DNA of 64,000 nt, from contig WPIO01000012.1 of the NCBI GenBank assembly GCA_009760855.2, positions 3,603,501-3,667,500 on the forward strand, read 5' to 3'. This document shows, piece by piece, positions 60,897 to 64,000 of this stretch. A program made the translations under genes and the position numbers. The number at the start of each line of letters is the position of its first letter. The stretch's first letter is position 1. The notes under the pieces were generated by a model. The model ran no database searches. It saw only the letters and a list, made by a program, of their open reading frames with translations, and had not been told where the DNA came from. Source of the DNA: Cristatella mucedo (lineage: Eukaryota; Bryozoa; Phylactolaemata; Cristatellidae).

Positions 60897-62298
60897 AGGC
60901 TAAAGCAAAGTGAAGGTTCCATGACCTGCTATCGTGACGATAGTTGCGAGCAGTGGCTTCAGGCTGAGTCCTTACCTTGGACTCGCTCTCACGGATAAGA
61001 AAGTCGCCGGTGGTGCCGTACTGCAGCAGAAGGTTCTCGCAATCACTTCGGCTGATGCGCCCATAGAACCAGTCTCTGTCTATATGTCTACCGCCAGCCT
61101 CGGCTGCATACCGGTTGCGAAGGTCACCTGGGTTGCAGCTGGTGTTATTGCTGCTGCCACCATTCATCGAATGCGATGGCAACAGAGCAGTAGTGGGTGT
61201 AGCAGCAGCAGCAGCATGACTAGCAGGCAACAGACGAACGTAGTTGCACGGAACAAGGCCGAGGCGACCATTCGCGTTGCGAGCTCGCAGCCACTGGGGC
61301 TCATCACAAGGCTTCTCGACGATCACGAGCTGCTCATCTTTGTCAAAGCTTAGCTCTTCATCGCTGGTGCCCGTAAATGCATATAAGGTCACGGCCACTT
61401 CAAGAGGCAGGCCTGCATCACCACTGCGACCAGCCACTTCAAACGCTGCTGGATTGGTGTAAGCCACGGTAAGATCGCCACCTGAGCCATCGGCTGGGTC
61501 TTCTTCAACATAGTTGGACGGAAACCATCCACTATCTTTGGAAGATTTCTCACCTAATAAGTAAGGACACAAATCTAAAGAAATCTAAACAGATGCAGAT
61601 CCTTCGCAGGCACGCACAAAGCGGACACATATCAGCAGACGATCGCCAATGGCGATCGTGAATACAAAATGACGACAAGGTCAGGGTTCGAACCGGCAAG
61701 CATCAGCCAGAAAACTTGTGGCAGCTGCAACGGCGGCGACGTCCAAGTGCCCAGCTAGCAAGACAACAGTGGCTCGGTGCTCACCTTTCCACCAGCCGTC
61801 GGTGGACTTTTCGACGACTAGCAGGCGTTCCCCTTTTCTGAACGACAGCTCGTCGTCCTTATGGGCAGTGTAAGAGAATTTAGCACTAACAAAGAAAGCC
61901 TCGCACGCCTGCGTGGCATGGCCGTCCGTGAGCGAGGCGCCCCCGGCAGCAGCGCCGCCGCCGCCAGCTCGAAGCTGTGACAGAGAGCCAAAGTCCTTGG
62001 ACGATCCGGCCAACGGCTGCTGCTGCGGAGAGTCACCAGATGTGCTTCCACCCTTGCTCCTCCGTCCCAGTGTGGACATGGCCACAGCCGACTTGAGGCT
62101 GTCCAATATAGACGGCTTGAGCCGCTTGACGTAGTTGGACGGCACAAAGCCGCTCTGGCCGGCGCTGTTGCGAACCCGCCACCAGCTCCGCGAGTCGTCG
62201 AGGAGCACGAGGCGCTCGTTCTTACGAATGGCGAGCTCCTGTGCATCCTGAGCCGCGTAGTCGTACTTGGCGACGACGACGTTGCTCGTGTCGCCCAT
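57950..62298 (-). CDS. NCK: Nck-type adaptor protein (SH3-SH3-SH3-SH2), three coding exons
   Basis: Exons in transcript order are 62298-61785, 61553-60976 and 58156-57950 (TAG stop), giving 432 residues with consistent junctions (phase 1, then phase 0) and GT-AG introns of 231 and 2819 bp. SH3-1 spans ~6-60 (AKYDYAAQ, then SWWRVRN and GFVPSNYV). SH3-2 spans ~134-190 and crosses intron 1 (GWWKG, then GWFPSNYV). SH3-3 spans ~224-280 (LYAFTG, then GLVPCNYV). SH2 spans ~333-425, starts WFYGRI and has FLIRES with Arg359, the phosphotyrosine-binding arginine. It ends with [11 protein letters not shown] and a KLYLIKP tail typical of Nck. Family role: a cytoplasmic adaptor that couples phosphotyrosine sites to N-WASP, Pak and actin assembly. 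The start is MGDTSNVVV by family fit. The frame stays open upstream to 62436, but a TTTGCCCTGTAG acceptor-like site ends at 62325, so that extension is probably intron. The SH3-1/SH3-2 and SH3-3/SH2 linkers are long and low in complexity (Gly/Ala). Confidence 0.95.
58570..58750 (-). mobile_element. SINE1 copy in Nck intron 2
   Basis: Reverse complement: ATTCAACAGTCTCTTTTGTA, GGATTCGAACCAACGACCTC, a C8 run, then CACGGCTCACCAG. Confidence 0.8.
58925..59010 (-). mobile_element. LINE-B 3' tail fragment in Nck intron 2
   Basis: An (AAT)9-like array is followed by CTTGATAAAGCGCCCTCAGA and CTTAATCTCTCTCTAGGCGC. This is the LINE-B tail with its terminal simple repeat. Confidence 0.75.
59515..59672 (+). 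mobile_element. SINE2 copy in Nck intron 2
   Basis: GGTCGCCTTTGACGACCGAG, AGGTGCTCACCTTCACGACC, GAAGCACCTGGATAGAGATT and AAGGTGCTTTGTAAATAAAG. Like the 12.9-kb copy it repeats the GACCGAGGTCAAGGTGCTC segment, so a duplicated-head subfamily may exist. Confidence 0.75.
60827..60893. repeat. (CA)n microsatellite in Nck intron 2
   Basis: CACGCACG-type repeats followed by about 20 CA units, close to the donor of Nck exon 2. Confidence 0.97.
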
Positions 62299-62436
62299 CT
62301 CGATCGAGTCGGTAGCAAAATCAACTACAGGGCAAATTCGGCAAAGCATGAGCTGAGATTTGTTTGGACGCCGCCCATGGGCAGCACCAGAGCAGAGGGG
62401 CTGGCTAGGAGACCCAATGGACAGGAAGTAGAGCAC

Positions 62437-63454
62437 CGGCTGGCGGCTAGCTCACACAAGAGGGCGGGGTGACACGCCGGAGCTCAAAACACGACATGAA
62501 ACATCTTGTTCGGCAGAAGACAATCTTGGTTGCCCTCAAACTAATCTGCGAGTATGCACAACAAACGTTTTTTCCGGTCAACACTTGAAACCAACTGAAA
62601 TTATCGAACTGTCTGTCATCAAGTGTGCTATCGATTACTAAAAAAAAATTCTCAATATGGACTACATTCTAAAGTGTAGCTAGATTTTTAAGTAACGAAT
62701 AGACATACATATGAAAGAGAAAAGCAGGGTTTAAGTAAGTGAAGGACTTTGCAGCATGGCAATGGGTGGCTGGAAAGGTGCAATCATTGGCACGAGTTAC
62801 CGAGGCACCATTATTATGTAAGAACTGCAGAGACAAATTCCAACTTGAGCACTATCCCGATGGGGCATTTAGGCCAACGGCTTCCAGAGGTTTCGTTCAT
62901 ATTGGAACACGTCTAAATCTGCGCCCAGCAGATGGCTGAAGCAACTGAGAATGGATTACCTCAGCCCCTAAGCATGCCTTCGAAGGGGTTTGTCTGACAT
63001 TAGCAATTTTCTATACATGAGCCCACATTCTTCAAGAACTATATTTACATACGCTTGGAAACAACATTTAAAATGACTACGTGAAGACACATGGGTAAAA
63101 CTGGCAGAACGCTATGAGAAAAACTCATCTGCACACGACAGCCATGTATTTAGCAAACAAGCTTTGAGAACGTGTTCAAATTCTGTTTCTGGTCTTTACC
63201 ACATTTTCAACCCATAACAAAATACATAATACAATTTCCTCACAGCCGCTGAGGCTTATTGCTATTCGTCCCGTCATCACGTGGCATAGGTCCAGGTGAA
63301 GTTTTGGCCCAGAGAGCTCCGAAACTTAACACGAGCAGCAGTCTGATAAAATAACAGAAAAGCAACCCTGAAAGACTGCTGCTTAAGAGTGCAAAGAGCT
63401 TGACTACACCTAGCCAGCAGTGGAGACTCATCTGAACCCACTATCCAAGAGGGT
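62437..63454. other. Nck upstream region, unrecognised
   Basis: Probably contains the first intron and 5' UTR exon(s) of Nck. No promoter or exon can be placed with confidence. Confidence 0.35.
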
Positions 63455-63605
63455 CGTGATAGCTCAGGAGGTAAGGTGCTCGCTATTTACGGTCGTTGGG
63501 TTCGAATCCTGCAGGGGGCAATCCTTTGTTGCCAATCAAAAGCCGTTATGATAGCCGTTACAGCTCTTCTGCTGCTACAAAAACAAGGCTGTTAAATAAG
63601 CAAAT
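63455..63605 (+). mobile_element. Diverged SINE1 copy
   Basis: GTGATAGCTCAGGAGGTAAG, GGTTCGAATCCTGCAGGGGG, TGATAGCCGTTACAGCTCTT and AAGGCTGTTAAATAAGCAAA. The B-box is exact and the A-box region is close to a real tRNA (TAGCTCAGGAGG). Confidence 0.75.
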
Positions 63606-64000
63606 ATTTGTTGTTGTTGGCCAGCTACTCTAAACTCCTCGCTACATAAGATTAGGTCACACTCTGGGGTCATGCTTTTCAAGATCAAAGTTACAACAGA
63701 ATATGCAAGTCCCACACTAGAACCCTGTTTCAGCTCCAAGGTAGGCTCGCAAGTTTTGCTCTCCTTCTTGAAGCTAGACATTTCAGAAGCCCCGTGAACC
63801 AGGTTTCAAAAGAAGGAGGTTTTTTAAGAAATCTCCCTATAAATTTCGAATGTAGGTCCGGTCCATCTTGTCCTCAAAAAATTAGTAGCTGCAAAGGACT
63901 AATAATACGTAGCATTAACAAAAAAAATTGTAAGAATTATACTATTTGTAAGGTAGATCTATGAATGAGTTTGCAAGGGTCTGCTCATACAGGAATTAGG

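Noticed and set aside
63455-63605. A genuine tRNA gene
   Set aside because: The B-box is good but the cloverleaf does not close, and the downstream body matches SINE1.

Overview
The window is nuclear DNA from an animal. The evidence is two intron-containing genes for metazoan protein families (a spartin homologue on the + strand and an Nck-type SH3/SH2 adaptor on the - strand), one single-exon rhodopsin-like GPCR, two families of L2/CR1-group LINEs, two tRNA-derived SINE families and many microsatellites. Gene density is low and introns are full of repeats. The lineage cannot be fixed from the sequence. An invertebrate is likely, and a non-bilaterian or other early-branching animal is possible, but this is inference.

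Layout. 0-4 kb: a decayed LINE-B copy (+) interrupted by a SINE1, then a decayed LINE-A copy (-) interrupted by a LINE-B 3' end. 4-8 kb: mostly unrecognised DNA with one SINE2 and a diverged ~30-bp tandem repeat. 8-10.5 kb: the best-preserved LINE-A copy, with a 540-codon reverse transcriptase frame. 10.5-16.9 kb: unrecognised DNA with GA microsatellites, SINEs and a ~120-bp direct repeat pair. 16.9-19.9 kb: a second LINE-A copy, with endonuclease remnants, a deleted RT core and a SINE2 in its tail. 20.86-22.15 kb: a compound AT/AC microsatellite, then the intronless GPCR. 22.47-22.80 kb: a short DNA transposon with inverted termini. 24.8-31.1 kb: two LINE-B copies (-), a GA microsatellite and an 11-bp minisatellite. 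32.9-45.7 kb: spartin in nine exons, whose phases join into one 580-residue frame; its fourth intron boundary region carries a solo-LTR-like insertion (37.2-37.9 kb). 45.7-57.5 kb: CpG-rich DNA with a 17-bp minisatellite, CT and CTG repeats, SINEs and LINE fragments. 57.9-62.3 kb: the Nck adaptor in three coding exons, preceded by a probable 5' UTR splice acceptor. 62.4-64 kb: upstream DNA with one SINE1.

The host genes do not form a functional cluster. Spartin homologues act on lipid droplets and endosomes, Nck links phosphotyrosine signals to actin, and the GPCR is an orphan membrane receptor. The clearest structural story is the mobile-element ecology: nested insertions with target-site duplications give a relative order of activity, and the SINE2 3' tail matches the LINE-B 3' tail, suggesting that the SINE borrows LINE-B machinery.
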